Source: Gemmatimonadota bacterium (lineage in GTDB: Bacteria > Gemmatimonadota > Gemmatimonadetes > Gemmatimonadales > Gemmatimonadaceae). Taken from it: 64,000 nucleotides of DNA. Made by a program: the position numbers and the translations under genes. Shown here one piece after another: positions 62,606-64,000 of the stretch. The number at the start of each line of letters is the position of its first letter. The first letter of the stretch is position 1. The stretch lies in NCBI GenBank assembly GCA_016704465.1, contig JADJAD010000004.1:372001-436000 (forward strand), written 5' to 3'. The notes below the pieces were generated by a model. That model was not told the DNA's origin. It ran no database searches and saw only the letters and a list, made by a program, of their open reading frames with translations.

Positions 62606-64000
62606 TGCCCCCGCGCGGCATCGGCGCGCGATTCATGGCGTTGGGTGGAGGCGAGGCGGCGGCGCGGCTGTTCGCCTTTGGCGCGACCGTGTACCTCGCG
62701 CGCACGCTCACCCCTGCCCTGTACGGCATCGTCGGCGTAGCGATGGGGGTGATGCTCTACCTGACGCAGATCGCCGACGGCGGGATCGAGCTGGTCGGCG
62801 TGCCGTTGGTGGCCCGCGATCGCGATCGCGCCGCCGAGATTGCCGAGCCGATCCTCTCCGTCCGTTTCGTGGCCTCGCTGGTGCTGGCCGCGCTCGTCAT
62901 CGTCGCGGGATTCACGATCCTCCCGCAACCAGACGGCGCCGTCATGGCCTCGTCGGCGCTGGCGCTGGCCTTCACCGGACTCAGCGTGCGGTGGATCCAC
63001 CTCGGGCTGGAGCGGGCCGGCGGCGTGGCGGCGGCGCGGACCATCGGCGAGATCGTGGCACTCTGCGCCATCGTGCTGCTGGTGCACGACGCGGGCGACG
63101 TCGGGTTCGTACCGCTGGCCCAGTTTGTCGGCGCCGGAGCGACGGCGCTGATCCTGCTGGTCACCTTGCGCCGAAGCGCCATCCACCTGCGGTGGCGCTG
63201 GAGCCCGCGCGAGGCGCTCCCTGTATTCCAGCGCTCGCGCCACCTGATCGGGTTCACCCTGCTCGGGCTGCTGCTGTTCAATTTCGACCTGATCTTCCTG
63301 CGGTTCAGTGCGGGGGCGGAGGCGGCCGGCTACTACGCCGCCGCGTACACCATGATTTCGTTCGCTGCGAACCTGATCGTCGCCTTCGCCCATACGGTCC
63401 TCCCGAACCTGACGCGACTGGAGGGGGAACCGGCCGATCGCAACGCCCTGTTCGTGACCGTGTGCGCGCAGGCGTTCGCGCTGGCCCTGCCGGTCGGCGT
63501 GGGGGCGTGGTACGTCGCCCGACAGGTCGTGGACCAGATTTTCGGGTCGGCGTACCTCCCCGGGGTCGTGGCACTGCAATGGCTGGCGTGGAGCATTCCG
63601 CTGGCGGCGCTGCGCGAGCTGCCAGTGGTTGCGCTGATTGCGGTCGGACGGGAGGGGGCGCTGCTGCGCATCAACGCCATCACAGTCGTGTGCAACGTGG
63701 CGCTGGTGGTGGCGACCGTGCCGCGCTACGGGCTGGCGGGTGCAGCCGGGGCGACCGTGGCCACGGAGCTGATCCGGCTGGTGCTGGCCACGCACTTTGC
63801 CCGTGAGGCGGGGTACCCGCTGGTGCCGGTGGGCCGGTTGTTCAAGGCGACGCTGGCGAGCGCGGCGATGGGCGGGGTGTTGGTGATGGTGGCTCCGTCG
63901 CTGCTGTGGCTCTCCGTTCTGGTGGGGGGCGTGACATACGCGGGGGTTCTGCTGGTCACCGGCGGGGTGCGGCTGGGTGGGCGGGGGGTCGGGTTGAGCG
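62605..64000 (+). CDS. Wzx-like polysaccharide flippase (runs off window)
   Basis: At least 465 residues without a stop before the window ends. An MOP-superfamily membrane protein: GGGEAAARLFAFGATVYLARTL at the N-terminus, then repeated helix pairs such as IGFTLLGLLLFNFDLIFLRF and GYYAAAYTMISFAANLIVAF, with a loop FGSAYLPGVVALQWLAWSIP typical of O-antigen/polysaccharide translocases. It would flip an undecaprenyl-linked repeat unit across the inner membrane. ATG at 62605 (GTG 62602 is also in frame). Its position after the PAPS genes suggests that the exported glycan may be sulfated. Confidence 0.85.
   Translation, partial: MPPRGIGARFMALGGGEAAARLFAFGATVYLARTLTPALYGIVGVAMGVMLYLTQIADGGIELVGVPLVARDRDRAAEIAEPILSVRFVASLVLAALVIVAGFTILPQPDGAVMASSALALAFTGLSVRWIHLGLERAGGVAAARTIGEIVALCAIVLLVHDAGDVGFVPLAQFVGAGATALILLVTLRRSAIHLRWRWSPREALPVFQRSRHLIGFTLLGLLLFNFDLIFLRFSAGAEAAGYYAAAYTMISFAANLIVAFAHTVLPNLTRLEGEPADRNALFVTVCAQAFALALPVGVGAWYVARQVVDQIFGSAYLPGVVALQWLAWSIPLAALRELPVVALIAVGREGALLRINAITVVCNVALVVATVPRYGLAGAAGATVATELIRLVLATHFAREAGYPLVPVGRLFKATLASAAMGGVLVMVAPSLLWLSVLVGGVTYAGVLLVTGGVRLGGRGVGLS

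Overview
The window is high-GC bacterial DNA. It is almost entirely coding, with genes packed into head-to-tail runs that overlap by ATGA or GTGA. There are no rRNA, tRNA, CRISPR or transposase genes. Gene style, composition and the recurring word CGTTAGG/CCTAACG suggest Gemmatimonadota or a similar environmental lineage, but that is an inference; no marker gene is present. About 43 kb is an exopolysaccharide/glycoconjugate locus, followed by a small RiPP (lasso peptide) cassette, a block of sulfatase-fold membrane enzymes, and a sulfate-activation block.

Region 1 (1-12746, minus strand): a run encoding glycosyltransferases (GT4 fragment, three GT2-type), a UGM-like flavoprotein, a GMC oxidoreductase, an SDR, a polytopic membrane protein, a sugar C-methyltransferase, UDP-glucose 6-dehydrogenase (ugd) and a UDP-xylose-synthase-like decarboxylase. 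Region 2 (13226-23794, plus): GT2 enzymes, glucose-1-phosphate cytidylyltransferase, two more UGM-like flavoproteins, GT39/GT-C membrane transferases and a UPF0104-type membrane protein. Region 3 (23745-31776, minus): SDR, methyltransferase, GT2, a large GT-C-like protein, a GH30-like hydrolase broken by an in-frame TAG, and an exported amidohydrolase. Region 4 (32030-43353, plus): polysaccharide deacetylase, two GNAT-like proteins, an alpha/alpha-toroid protein, GT2, asparagine synthase, GT-C, a second UPF0104 protein and UDP-GlcNAc 2-epimerase (wecB). Together these look able to make nucleotide sugars, assemble and modify a glycan, and export it.

Region 5 (43665-46776, minus) is the most interesting part: a three-gene lasso peptide cassette of precursor, Asn-synthetase-like cyclase and HPr-kinase-like kinase. 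The 44-residue precursor fits the leader pattern YxxPxLxxxGxxxxxT exactly. It offers an Ala1-Asp8 ring, two Cys in the tail and a C-terminal Ser that the kinase could phosphorylate. The usual leader-binding protein (B1), leader protease (B2) and exporter are absent from the window.

Region 6 (46933-56903): four paralogous membrane-anchored sulfatase-superfamily proteins, all with Thr at the nucleophile position, a soluble phosphodiesterase-like protein, and a 44-residue one-helix protein. Region 7 (57206-64000): a CysC-Sat fusion, a PHP phosphoesterase, an SLC13 anion transporter, a stand-alone CysC and a Wzx-like flippase that runs off the window. This block would take up sulfate and make APS/PAPS.

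Sequence quality matters here. Four genes are each broken by one missing base in a G or C run (near 1763, 14867, 48437 and 49211), one gene has an in-frame TAG (29447-29449), and 59821-59938 is an implausible poly-C/G tract. I read the frameshifts and the tract mainly as sequencing or assembly faults and annotated the genes as probably intact.
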